A stretch of DNA of 33,995 nucleotides from Sphingomonas sp. Y57 (GTDB lineage: Bacteria > Pseudomonadota > Alphaproteobacteria > Sphingomonadales > Sphingomonadaceae), in the NCBI RefSeq assembly GCF_001015195.1, contig NZ_LDES01000104.1, forward strand, positions 1 to 33,995, read 5' to 3'. The notes beneath the pieces were generated by a model, which was not told where the DNA came from, made no database searches, and saw nothing but the letters and a program-made list of their open reading frames with translations. Both the position numbers and the translations under genes were made by a program. Below, one piece after another: positions 23,460-31,899 of this stretch; position 1 is the stretch's first letter; each line of letters opens with the position of its first letter.

Positions 23460-25661
23460 ATGGAACGACAGGGAAATCACCGGCGCATCATCGCCGCGCT
23501 TCTGACCACGGTGAGCCTGACGGTGCTGCCTTCGCCGGCCGGCGCCGAGCAGCCCGCCGAGAACCGGGCCGGTGCCGATAATGGCGAGATCGGGACGATC
23601 GTCGTCACCGCGCGGCGCCGCGAGGAGAATCTGCAGAACGTCCCCGACACCATCACCGCCTTCTCGCCGGCGGTGATCGAGGAGCGTCGGCTCGACACGA
23701 TCGGCGACTTCCTCCAGCTTACGCCCAACGTCAACATCACCGCCGACCAGGACGCCGCGACCAACAATATCTCGATCCGCGGCCTGGGATCGAACCGCAA
23801 CCAGGCCGCGGCGGTCGCCTTCTCGGTTGACGGGGTGATCCTGCCCGACGCCGACGCCTTCACCATGGACCTGAGCGACGTCGAGCGGCTCGAGGTGCTC
23901 AAGGGGCCGCAGGGCGCGCTCTACGGCAAGGGGGCGATCGCCGGCGCGATCAACATCACCACGCCGCGCCCGACCGACAGGATCGAGGGCAAGGCCGAGA
24001 TCGGCTATGAGAGCGGCGACATCTTCCGCGCCTTCGGCGCGATCGGCGGCCCGATCGTCGGCGACAAGGTGCTGGCGCGCCTGAGCGTCCTCTATCGCAA
24101 CGGCGACGGGACGATCGACAACGATCTGACCGGCAAGCCCGCCAATCCGCAAGACCAGTTCCGCATCCGCGGCCGCGTGATCCTGCAGCCGAGCGACGCG
24201 CTCGAGGTCGACCTGCGCGGCTCCTGGTATGACGAGAAGGCGGGCTCGGTCTATTTCAACGGCTTCGACGTGCTCGGCACGACCGGCGGCGCCATCACCG
24301 AGGATATCGCCCGCCGCAACCCCCGCTATGACGGCCCGTCTAGCACGCGGCGCAAGGTCACCGACCTGTCGATGCTGGTCAATCTCGACACCGCGATCGG
24401 CACGCTCACCGCGATCACCGCCTATGACGACATCAAGGTCGATTTCCACGAGGATATCGAGATATCGCCCTTCCCGCTGGTGCCCGACACCAACCAGCTC
24501 CGCCGGACCAAGGGCTTCAGCCAGGAACTGCGCCTGACCTCGCCGGGCGACCAGAAACTGCGCTACATCCTCGGCGGCTATTACCAGCGGACGACGCGGG
24601 CGATCCGCAACGTCGTCACGCTCGACCTGTGCCTGTTCGCCGGAACCTGCTTCGCGCCGGGCGGCGGCTTCACCTCGGGCGGGGTGCTGACGACGACGCT
24701 CGCCGACTATGCCAGCCGCTTCAACCAATATTCGCTGTTCGGCCAGCTCAACTACGACCTGACCGGCCAGCTCGAACTGACCGCCGCGTTGCGCTACGAC
24801 ACGATCGACGGACGGCAGAACGACAAGGCCGCCGGTGTCGTCGATACGAAGACCTTCTCGCGGCTCCAGCCCAAGGTCAGCCTGTCCTACCGCCCGACCG
24901 AGGACCTCACCCTCTACGGAACCTATTCGCAGGGCTTCAAGAGCGGGGCGTTCAACCCGGTGTCGGCGGGGCCCGGCTTCCCCCGCGTCGTCGCGCCCGA
25001 GGTGTCGAAGAATTACGAACTGGGCCTGCGCACCAACCTGTTCGACAGGCGCGTACGCGCCAATATCGCAGCCTTCTACACTCAGCACCTCAACCCGCAG
25101 ATCTTCCAGCTCGATCCCGCCACCTTCGGCCAGGGATCGCTCAATGCAAAGGAGGCGCGGATCAAGGGCTTCGAGTTCGACGTGGTCGCGCGGCCGACCC
25201 GCTTCTGGGACGTCAATGTCGCCTTCGGCTATGTCGACGCGAAGATCCACGACTTCAACGGCGTCACCAATGCCTATGTCGGGCAGCAGCTTCCCAACGC
25301 GCCGAAATACACCCTCAACCTCGGGACCGGCTACCGCCTCCCCCTAAAAGACGACTTAAGCCTGCGGGTGCGGGCCGATTACAAGCTGACCGGACGTGAA
25401 TCGTTTCAGGATTTCCAGTTGCCCACCAATCCCGATCTCTACCTGTACCAAAGGGCGTTCGGGCTGCTCGACGGGCAGATCGGGCTGGAGGCCGACCGCT
25501 GGGCGGTGACCGTGTTCGGGCGCAACCTGCTCAAGCGGCGCTACGCAACCTCGGCCTTCTCGCGCTACATTTTCTCGGTGGCGCTGGTGCCGCTGGGCAC
25601 CGACGCGGTCCAGCCCGATCCCGGCCGGACGTTCGGCGTCGAAGCGCGGGTGCGCTTCTGA
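23460..25661 (+). CDS. TonB-dependent outer-membrane receptor, cluster B
   Basis: A 733-residue receptor. A signal peptide (HRRIIAALLTTVSLTVLPSP) with cleavage near AGA|EQ leads to a TonB-box-like GTIVVTARRREENLQNVPDT. The plug contains VERLEVLKGPQGALYGKGA and INITTPRP. The barrel closes with VEARVRF. It is similar in start and size to the cluster A receptor (4493-6595). GGGGGGAG (23445-23452) precedes the ATG. Its stop overlaps the RidA-family start (TGATG), tying outer-membrane uptake to the catabolic enzymes by translational coupling. The ligand is unknown. Confidence 0.93.
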   Translation: MERQGNHRRIIAALLTTVSLTVLPSPAGAEQPAENRAGADNGEIGTIVVTARRREENLQNVPDTITAFSPAVIEERRLDTIGDFLQLTPNVNITADQDAATNNISIRGLGSNRNQAAAVAFSVDGVILPDADAFTMDLSDVERLEVLKGPQGALYGKGAIAGAINITTPRPTDRIEGKAEIGYESGDIFRAFGAIGGPIVGDKVLARLSVLYRNGDGTIDNDLTGKPANPQDQFRIRGRVILQPSDALEVDLRGSWYDEKAGSVYFNGFDVLGTTGGAITEDIARRNPRYDGPSSTRRKVTDLSMLVNLDTAIGTLTAITAYDDIKVDFHEDIEISPFPLVPDTNQLRRTKGFSQELRLTSPGDQKLRYILGGYYQRTTRAIRNVVTLDLCLFAGTCFAPGGGFTSGGVLTTTLADYASRFNQYSLFGQLNYDLTGQLELTAALRYDTIDGRQNDKAAGVVDTKTFSRLQPKVSLSYRPTEDLTLYGTYSQGFKSGAFNPVSAGPGFPRVVAPEVSKNYELGLRTNLFDRRVRANIAAFYTQHLNPQIFQLDPATFGQGSLNAKEARIKGFEFDVVARPTRFWDVNVAFGYVDAKIHDFNGVTNAYVGQQLPNAPKYTLNLGTGYRLPLKDDLSLRVRADYKLTGRESFQDFQLPTNPDLYLYQRAFGLLDGQIGLEADRWAVTVFGRNLLKRRYATSAFSRYIFSVALVPLGTDAVQPDPGRTFGVEARVRF

Positions 25662-26044
25662 TGGCGGCGCAGAGCTTCCACCTCCGTCCCGGTGGCGAGA
25701 AGGCGTTCGGCTATGCCCAGGCGGTGCGGGTCGGCGACACGCTCCACATCGCCGGCTCGCTGAGCCTCGACGAGGACTTCGCGCCGCTCCATGCCGGCGA
25801 CATGGGCGGCCAGATCGGCGCGGCCTACGACGCGATCCGCCGCACGCTCGCCGCATTTGGCGGGACGCTTGCCAACGTCGTGCGCGAGACGATCTACGTC
25901 ACCGACATGGATGCGTTCATCGCGGCGAACGGCATCCGCATGGAGGCCTATGCCGGCTGGCATCCTGCGACCACGGCGGTCGAGGTGCGGCGGCTGGCCT
26001 TCCCCGAATGCATGGTCGAGATCGAAGTGACGGCGGTCCTGTGA
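25661..26044 (+). CDS. RidA/YjgF-family protein lacking the catalytic arginine
   Basis: A 127-residue Rid-family protein. It shows FGYAQAVRVGDTLHIAGSLS, the DAIRRTLAAFGGTLANVVRETIYVTD segment and the C-terminal VEVRRLAFPECMVEIEVTAV, all in family order. Archetypal RidA proteins use an Arg in a PAR-x-x-VxV segment to deaminate 2-aminoacrylate and imines; here that segment reads PATTAVEV, with Thr at the Arg position, so it should belong to one of the non-archetypal Rid groups. The ATG overlaps the receptor stop, and its own stop overlaps the GTG of the FAD oxidoreductase. Pairing with an imine-producing oxidase is a common genomic arrangement for Rid proteins. Confidence 0.88.
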   Translation: MAAQSFHLRPGGEKAFGYAQAVRVGDTLHIAGSLSLDEDFAPLHAGDMGGQIGAAYDAIRRTLAAFGGTLANVVRETIYVTDMDAFIAANGIRMEAYAGWHPATTAVEVRRLAFPECMVEIEVTAVL

Positions 26045-27312
26045 CGTTACCCGGCCGGGTCTGGCGGGCCGACCCGCCGAGCATCCGGCCCGTGCCGCTG
26101 GAGGGCGATCTCGCCGCCGAGGCGCTGGTGATCGGCGCCGGCTTCGCGGGCCTCGCCGCCGCGCTGGAACTGGCGGAGGGCGGGCGTTCCGTCGTGCTGC
26201 TCGAAGCGGGGGAGATCGGGGAGGGCGCATCGGCAGCGAGCGCCGGACAGGTCGCGCCGCTGATGTACGGCGCGCGCCGTACTCCCGAACAGGTGGTGGC
26301 GACGCTCGGCGCCGAACGCGGCGCGCGGCTGAACCACAGGGTCGCCGCATCGGGCAGCTGGCTGTTCGACCGGATCGCCGCGCTCGGCATCGACGCCAAC
26401 GCGCGCCAGGGCCTTGTCGCCGTCCATCGCAGCGATGCGACCCTGGCTGCAGCCGGCGCCCTCTATGCGCAATGGGCGCCTTATGGCGCGCGGGTCGAGC
26501 GGGTCGATCGCGACGAGCTGCGGGGGCTGGTCGGGTCGGAGCGCTACGCCGGCGGTTATCGCTGGGTCGACGGGGGAATCGTCGATCCGGCGCGGCTGGT
26601 CGACGGGTTAGCGGCGGCGGCCGTCCGGGCCGGTGCGATCGTCCACACGCGCAGTCGGGTGATGGCGCTCGCCCGCTCGGGATCGACCTGGCAGGCACGC
26701 ACCGCAACCGGCACCGTCACCGCACGCGACGTCATCGTCGCGACCGGCAGCGGCGGACTGCCCGCCTGGCCCGAACTCGCCCGCACCGTCTATGCCGCGC
26801 CGGTGGCGATCGCCGCCACCGCACCGTTGCCCGACCGCGCCGCCGCGCTGCTGCCCCAGGGCGGGCCGATCGCCGACCTTGACGACAAGGCGGTGTTCTC
26901 GCCGGCGATCACGGCGGACGGGCGGCTGCTGGTCAGCTTTCTGATGAACGGGCTGGGCGCCGATCTCGATCGTGCGCCCGGGCCCGCCCGGCGGCGGCTC
27001 GCTCGTGCCTTTCCCGACTGGCGGCAGCCGCCCTTCGAGACTCTGTCCTGGGGGCGCGTCGCACTGACCCCCGATGGCCTGCCGCGATTGATCCGCGGCG
27101 GGGAGGGGCTGGTGGGCGTGACCGGCTGCAACGGCGCCGGGCTGACCCTCGGCATCCTCGCCGGGCGCGAGGCCGCGCGCTGGGCGATGGGCACGGCCGA
27201 GGCCGAGCTGGTCCTGCCGCTGTCGCCGCCAAAGCCGCTGCCGCTGGCGCGCATATTCCCGGCCGTGCTGCGGAACCTGCTGGTGCCTATCGCCAATCGG
27301 GTCGGCGCCTAG
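26041..27312 (+). CDS. FAD-dependent amine/amino-acid oxidoreductase (DAO family)
   Basis: A 423-residue flavoenzyme of the DAO superfamily (PuuB/glycine-oxidase-like). The dinucleotide motif ALVIGAGFAGLAAALELAEG has GxGxxG at about 32-37, followed by VVLLEAGEIGEGASAASAGQ, where many members attach or contact FAD. The C-terminal part has WGRVALTPDGLPRLIRGGEG and GCNGAGLTLGILAGREAARW, the PuuB-type closing motif. It would oxidise a C-N bond to an imine. I use the GTG at 26041, overlapping the RidA stop by 4 bases; an ATG at 26008 would overlap further. RidA coupling fits imine release. The malonyl-CoA synthetase gene follows after 96 bases. Substrate unknown. Confidence 0.88.
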   Translation: MTLPGRVWRADPPSIRPVPLEGDLAAEALVIGAGFAGLAAALELAEGGRSVVLLEAGEIGEGASAASAGQVAPLMYGARRTPEQVVATLGAERGARLNHRVAASGSWLFDRIAALGIDANARQGLVAVHRSDATLAAAGALYAQWAPYGARVERVDRDELRGLVGSERYAGGYRWVDGGIVDPARLVDGLAAAAVRAGAIVHTRSRVMALARSGSTWQARTATGTVTARDVIVATGSGGLPAWPELARTVYAAPVAIAATAPLPDRAAALLPQGGPIADLDDKAVFSPAITADGRLLVSFLMNGLGADLDRAPGPARRRLARAFPDWRQPPFETLSWGRVALTPDGLPRLIRGGEGLVGVTGCNGAGLTLGILAGREAARWAMGTAEAELVLPLSPPKPLPLARIFPAVLRNLLVPIANRVGA

Positions 27313-27408
27313 GCCATCACCTTCATGATCGCGACGTCGTCAGCGTGCCGGCCGCCACGACATAACAGGGCGCTTCCACCGCGGACGATGACGTTCTAAT
27401 CCGGCGCG

Positions 27409-28923
27409 ATGAGCAATCTCTATACGGGCCTCGCCGCCGGCTTTCCCGACCCCGTCACCCCCTTCGCCCATCTGCCTGACGGCAGCGTCGTGACCTATGG
27501 CGACCTCCATCGGCGATCGGCGGCCTTCGCGCATCTGCTGCGTTCGGCGGGCGTCGGGATCGGCGATCGGGTCGCGGTGCAGGCGGAAAAGAGCATCGAC
27601 ATACTGATGCTCTATCTTGGCGCGCTGCGGGCGGGAGCGGTCTTCCTGCCGCTCAACACCGCCTATACGGCGGGCGAGCTCGACTATTTCATGCGCGACG
27701 CCGAACCCGCGCTGTTCGTCTGCGATCCGGCGGCGCTGCCGGCGGTCGCCCCGCTCGCCGAGGCGGCAGGCGTGCCGCGGGTCGAGACGCTCGGCGCCGA
27801 CGGCGGCGGCAGCATCGTGGCGCTGCTCGCCGGCCAGTCCGAGAGCTTCGAGGATGTCGCGCGGGACGACAAGGACCTCGCCGCGATCCTCTACACGTCG
27901 GGCACGACCGGCCGCTCGAAGGGGGCGATGCTCAGCCACGACAATCTCGGCTCCAACGCCTTCACGCTGCGCGAGGCCTGGGCGTTCACCGGCAACGACG
28001 TGCTGCTCCACGCGCTGCCGATCTTCCACACCCACGGCCTGTTCGTCGCGACCAACACGATCCTGGCGGCGGGCGCGTCGATGATCTTCCTGCCCAAGTT
28101 CGACGCGGCCGAGGTGCTGCGCCGGCTGCCGCGCGCGACGGTGATGATGGGGGTGCCGACCTTCTATATCCGCCTGCTCGACGAGCCGGGCTTCACCCGC
28201 GATCTGGTCGCCCACATGCGGCTGTTCGTGTCGGGATCGGCGCCGTTGTCGGCCGACATCCACCGCGAGTTCCGCGAGCGTAGCGGCCACGCCATCCTCG
28301 AACGCTACGGCATGACCGAAACCAACATGAACATCTCCAACCCCTATGACGGCGATCGGATCGCCGGAACGGTCGGCCTGCCGCTGCCCGGCGTGTCGAT
28401 CCGCATCGCCGATCCCGAGACGGGAGAGGAGATGCCGCAGGGCGAAGTCGGCGTTGTGGAGATCGCCGGGCCCAACGTCTTCCAGGGCTATTGGCGGATG
28501 CCGGAGAAGACGGCGGCCGAGTTCCGCAACGGCTGGTTCGTCTCGGGCGACCTCGGCCTGGTCGACGCGCGCGGCTATGTCTCGCTGGTCGGGCGCGCCA
28601 AGGATCTGATCATCTCGGGCGGCTACAACGTCTATCCGGCCGAGGTCGAGACCGCGCTCGACGAGCTGCCGCAGGTCCACGAATCGGCGGTGATCGCCGT
28701 CCCGCACCGCGACCTGGGCGAAGCGCCGGTCGCGGTGATCGTGCCGCGCGACAAGGGCTATGCCGATGCCGAGGCGATCCGTGCCGGCCTTGCCGACACG
28801 CTCGCCCGCTACAAGCAGCCGCGCGCCATCCTGTTCGTCGAGGCGCTGCCGAAGAATGCGATGGGCAAGGTCCAGAAGGCGCTCCTGCGCGAGGAGCACA
28901 AGGACCTGCTGGCGGCACGGTAA
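27409..28923 (+). CDS. matB: Malonyl-CoA synthetase (malonate-CoA ligase)
   Basis: A 504-residue adenylate-forming enzyme. The P-loop-like YTSGTTGRSKGAMLSHDNL is at about 162-180, followed by HALPIFHTHGLFVATN, VFVSGSAPL-type and ERYGMTETNMNISNPYDGDR segments, and the hinge GRAKDLIISGGYNVYPAEVE. The C-terminal catalytic Lys lies in NAMGKVQK. From memory these segments, including PLNTAYTxxELDYF and TNMNxSNPYDGDR, match Rhodopseudomonas MatB closely, so malonate plus ATP plus CoA to malonyl-CoA is the best call; methylmalonate may also serve. It starts at an ATG 96 bases after the FAD oxidoreductase, so it may have its own promoter. No malonyl-CoA decarboxylase is nearby, which suggests use in biosynthesis or a decarboxylase elsewhere. 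It converges with the dehydrogenase gene, with 3 bases between stops. Confidence 0.9.
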   Translation: MSNLYTGLAAGFPDPVTPFAHLPDGSVVTYGDLHRRSAAFAHLLRSAGVGIGDRVAVQAEKSIDILMLYLGALRAGAVFLPLNTAYTAGELDYFMRDAEPALFVCDPAALPAVAPLAEAAGVPRVETLGADGGGSIVALLAGQSESFEDVARDDKDLAAILYTSGTTGRSKGAMLSHDNLGSNAFTLREAWAFTGNDVLLHALPIFHTHGLFVATNTILAAGASMIFLPKFDAAEVLRRLPRATVMMGVPTFYIRLLDEPGFTRDLVAHMRLFVSGSAPLSADIHREFRERSGHAILERYGMTETNMNISNPYDGDRIAGTVGLPLPGVSIRIADPETGEEMPQGEVGVVEIAGPNVFQGYWRMPEKTAAEFRNGWFVSGDLGLVDARGYVSLVGRAKDLIISGGYNVYPAEVETALDELPQVHESAVIAVPHRDLGEAPVAVIVPRDKGYADAEAIRAGLADTLARYKQPRAILFVEALPKNAMGKVQKALLREEHKDLLAAR

Positions 28924-28926
28924 GGG

Positions 28927-29856
28927 CTATGGAACCGGCGTCGGCAGCGGCTCGCCCGCGTAGAAGGCGGTGAGGTTGGCGAGCAGCATCTCCTTCATCC
29001 GCCGTACCGCCGCGTCGGTGGCGCCGCCGGTGTGGGGGGTGAGGATGGTGTTGGGGACGTCGGCCCAGCGATCGGCCGGGGTCGGTTCCTGCGCGAAGAC
29101 GTCGAGGGCGGCGGCGCCGAGCCGGCCGTCGCGCAGCGCGGCGATCAGCGCGTCCTCGTCGACCACCTGGCCGCGCGCGACGTTGACGAGCAGTCCTTCG
29201 GGGCCGAGCGCGTCGAGGACGGCGGCGGAGATCATCTTCTCATTGTCGTGATGCGCGCGCGCCGCGACGACCAGTATGTCGCTCCACGCGGCGAGGTCCT
29301 CCAGCGTCTCGACGCGCTGCCAGGCGGCGTCGGGCTTGGGGTTCGGACCCCACCAGCGGGTCTCCATCCGCATAACGTCGGCGCGGCGGGCGACGGCGGC
29401 GCCGATGCTGCCCAGCCCGACGATGCCGAGCCGGGCGCCGTCGAGCGATCCGGTGATCATCTTCGCGCCGCGCTTCCATTCGCCGGCGCGCACCATCCGG
29501 TCGCCGGCGACGATGCGGCGGCGCTCGGCCAGGATCATGCCGATGGCATGATCGGCGACGTCCTCATGATTGGCGTCGTGCGCATGGCTGACCTGGATGC
29601 CGCGGGCGCGGACGGCGGCGACGTCGACGCCGTCATAGCCGACCGTGAAACAGGCGATCAGGCCCAGCTTCGGCATCTGGTCGATCAGTTCGGGCGGCAG
29701 CCGGAACTCGCCCGCCATGATGAGGGTGCTGACCTCCGCCAGCCGGGGCGTGTCCTTCTCCTCCCAGAGCGCGATCATGTCGTAAGATTGGGAGAGCTGG
29801 GGAACGAGCAGACCGAGATGCGGCTGCACGACGGCGATGACGGGACGATCGGACAT
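28927..29856 (-). CDS. D-2-hydroxyacid dehydrogenase (glyoxylate/hydroxypyruvate reductase-like)
   Basis: A 309-residue NAD(P)-dependent dehydrogenase. The nucleotide motif LGIVGLGSIGAAVARR gives GxGxxG at 147-152. Catalytic residues are Arg228 (NVARGQVVDE), Glu257 (DVFAQEP) and His275 (LTPHTGG). The substrate-domain loop reads CFTVGYDGVDVAAVRARGI. It interconverts 2-oxoacids and D-2-hydroxyacids; similarity is strongest to the glyoxylate/hydroxypyruvate and hydroxyphenylpyruvate reductases. The basic residue after the Rossmann beta-2 strand that marks NADP preference was not assigned. The gene is divergent from the MFS gene with 88 bases between starts and convergent with matB. Whether it serves cluster B is uncertain. 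Confidence 0.93.
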   Translation of the reverse strand: MSDRPVIAVVQPHLGLLVPQLSQSYDMIALWEEKDTPRLAEVSTLIMAGEFRLPPELIDQMPKLGLIACFTVGYDGVDVAAVRARGIQVSHAHDANHEDVADHAIGMILAERRRIVAGDRMVRAGEWKRGAKMITGSLDGARLGIVGLGSIGAAVARRADVMRMETRWWGPNPKPDAAWQRVETLEDLAAWSDILVVAARAHHDNEKMISAAVLDALGPEGLLVNVARGQVVDEDALIAALRDGRLGAAALDVFAQEPTPADRWADVPNTILTPHTGGATDAAVRRMKEMLLANLTAFYAGEPLPTPVP

Positions 29857-29944
29857 AGACCTTTTCTAGGGTTCGGGCCCTTGAAAGGGAAGCGCCGCAG
29901 CCGCCGATGATGGAGCCGAGCGGCGCGTGGGCAGTTGTCCTTCC

Positions 29945-31393
29945 ATGGACGTCCGCCCTCCGCCCTCCGTCGCGCCGGTCGTTGAGACCGACGTGCCGGC
30001 CCGGCTCGATCGGCTGCCCTGGAGCCGTTTCCATTGGCTCGTCGTCGGGGCGCTCGGCATGACCTGGATCTTCGACGGTCTCGAGGTCACGCTGGCCGGG
30101 TCTGTCGCGGCGGCGCTGCGCGAGAGCCCGGTGCTGCGCTTCTCCGCCGCCGATGTGGGGCTGGCGAACAGCGCCTATCTGGCGGGCGCCGTCCTCGGAT
30201 CGCTGCTGTTCGGATGGCTCACCGACCGCCTCGGGCGCAAGCGGCTGTTCAGCCTCACCCTGCTGCTTTACCTGGCCGCGACCGCAGGGACCGCCTTCGC
30301 ATGGGACCTGCCCAGCTTCGCGCTGCTGCGTTTCCTGACGGGGGCGGGCATCGGCGGCGAGTACAGCGCGATCAACTCGGCGATCCAGGAGTTGATCCCT
30401 GCCCGGCGGCGCGGCTGGACCGATCTCGTCATCAACGGCAGTTTCTGGATCGGTGCCGCGCTGGCCGGCGGGGTGTCGATCATCCTGCTCGACCCCCGTC
30501 TGTTCGATCCCGATCTCGGCTGGCGGATCGCCTTCTTCTCGGGGGCGGCGCTCGGCCTCGTCATCCTGCTGCTGCGGCGCTTCCTGCCCGAAAGCCCGCG
30601 CTGGCTGATTGTCCACGGCCGGCCGGAGGAGGCCGACCGGATCGTCGCCGGGATCGAGGCGCGGATCACCGCGCGCGGTCATGTCCTCGCACCGGTGACG
30701 GACAGGGTACGCCTGCGCGGGCGTCGCTTCACCCCGCTGGGAGAGGTGTTCCGCACGATCCTGAGCCGCTATCCGGACCGCGCCATCCTCGGGCTCGGGC
30801 TGATGGCGGCGCAGGCCTTCTTCTACAATGCGATCTTCTTCACCTATGCGATGATGCTGACCGACTTCCATGGCGTCGCCGCGGATCGCGTCGGATGGTA
30901 TGTGCTGCCCTTCGCGCTCGGTAATGTGCTGGGGCCGTTGCTGCTCGGGCGGCTGTTCGACACGGTGGGGCGCCGACCGATGATCGTCCTCACTTACGCA
31001 CTATCGGGGCTGCTGCTCGCGGTAACCGGGGCGTTGTTCCGCGAGGGGCTGCTCGATGCGACGACGCAGACATTGTGCTGGAGCGTCACCTTCTTCTTCG
31101 CGTCGGCGGCGGCATCCTCGGCCTATCTCACCGTCGCCGAGAGCTTCCCGATCGAGATCCGCGCGCTGACCATCGCGATCTTCTACGCGCTCGGCACCGG
31201 GCTGGGCGGCGTGGTCGCGCCCTGGCTGTTCGGCCTCCTCATCGAGAGTGGATCGCGCAATCAGGTGCTGGGCGGCTATCTTCTCGCCGCAGCACTGATG
31301 GGCGGGGCGGCGCTGCTCGCCTGGCGGCTAGGCCTCGCCAGCGAGCGGCAGCCGCTCGAAAGCGTCGCCCGCCCGCTGTCATGGCATGATTGA
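29945..31393 (+). CDS. MFS transporter (sugar/acid:proton symporter type)
   Basis: A 482-residue inner-membrane transporter with about 12 hydrophobic segments. The first-half motif GWLTDRLGRKRLF and the second-half LFDTVGRRP are the MFS DRxGR signatures, and ESPRWLIVHGRPEEA is the sugar-porter-type PESPRWL loop before the central cytoplasmic stretch. The GGEYSAINSAIQELIPARRR segment is common in aromatic-acid and metabolite:H+ symporters of this group. I start at the ATG at 29945; a GTG at 29927 would add 6 residues. It is divergent from the 2-hydroxyacid dehydrogenase, so the two may share a substrate such as a small organic acid; this is inference. A perfect 24-base palindrome follows its stop. 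Confidence 0.9.
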   Translation: MDVRPPPSVAPVVETDVPARLDRLPWSRFHWLVVGALGMTWIFDGLEVTLAGSVAAALRESPVLRFSAADVGLANSAYLAGAVLGSLLFGWLTDRLGRKRLFSLTLLLYLAATAGTAFAWDLPSFALLRFLTGAGIGGEYSAINSAIQELIPARRRGWTDLVINGSFWIGAALAGGVSIILLDPRLFDPDLGWRIAFFSGAALGLVILLLRRFLPESPRWLIVHGRPEEADRIVAGIEARITARGHVLAPVTDRVRLRGRRFTPLGEVFRTILSRYPDRAILGLGLMAAQAFFYNAIFFTYAMMLTDFHGVAADRVGWYVLPFALGNVLGPLLLGRLFDTVGRRPMIVLTYALSGLLLAVTGALFREGLLDATTQTLCWSVTFFFASAAASSAYLTVAESFPIEIRALTIAIFYALGTGLGGVVAPWLFGLLIESGSRNQVLGGYLLAAALMGGAALLAWRLGLASERQPLESVARPLSWHD

Positions 31394-31460
31394 GAGCATG
31401 CCGTCAGGCCCGGTCTTCGACCGATCATGAGCGGGCACGCTCAAGCGCCGCGCAGGTTCT

Positions 31461-31484
31461 GCCAAGGTGCGATCGCACCTTGGC
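31461..31484. terminator. Perfect 24-base palindrome between convergent genes
   Basis: GCCAAGGTGC (31461-31470) and GCACCTTGGC (31475-31484) are perfectly complementary around GATC, which is itself palindromic, so all 24 bases are symmetric. It lies 67 bases after the MFS stop and one base from the stop of the Rnk-like gene on the other strand. This is what a bidirectional terminator looks like, though there is no T tract on either side. Confidence 0.6.
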
Positions 31485-31485
31485 G

Positions 31486-31899
31486 TCAGGCCGCCTCGGC
31501 CTCCCTGCTAACCCTGGTGATGGTGAGCAGACGCCGATGTCCGTCGCGACCCGGCCACAGGATCGACTGGCCCTCGCGCAGTCCGATGAGCCCCGCCCCG
31601 ACCAGCGTGAGGATCGAGACTCGGCCCGCGTCTATGTCCGCATCCTTGGGATAGACGAGCTGCACGGTGCGCGATGTTCCGTTCGCCTCGTCGACGAATT
31701 CGACGTGCGAGAGCATGGTTACGACGTCGGAGGGGATGCGCGCCGCAGGGTAGAGAGTCGCGCGTTCGATCTCCTCAAGCAGCAGCTCGCTGACCTGGGG
31801 GACGCGTTCTTCGGCGGCGACGGCCATGTTGGCGAGCGTCTCGGCCTCGGAATCGATCATATGGATGGCCGGACGCCGGCCCGCCTTCTTCTTCATCAT
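31486..31899 (-). CDS. rnk: Rnk-like GreA/GreB-fold protein (nucleoside diphosphate kinase regulator)
   Basis: A 137-residue protein matching the Rnk family, whose C-terminal half has the GreA/GreB FKBP-like fold. The N-terminus is basic (MMKKKAGRRPAIHMI), followed by a helix-rich segment EAETLANMAVAAEE and VSELLLEEIERATL. The Gre-like part reads VVTMLSHVEFVDEANGTSRT, VQLVYPKDADIDAGRVSILT and GAGLIGLREGQSILW. Members bind RNA polymerase; E. coli Rnk affects nucleoside diphosphate kinase levels. The long Gre coiled coil is absent. I take the ATG at 31899 with GGAAAAGG upstream, and the next codon is also ATG; the frame opens at 31983. It stands alone, ending at the palindromic terminator. Confidence 0.88.
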   Translation of the reverse strand: MMKKKAGRRPAIHMIDSEAETLANMAVAAEERVPQVSELLLEEIERATLYPAARIPSDVVTMLSHVEFVDEANGTSRTVQLVYPKDADIDAGRVSILTLVGAGLIGLREGQSILWPGRDGHRRLLTITRVSREAEAA

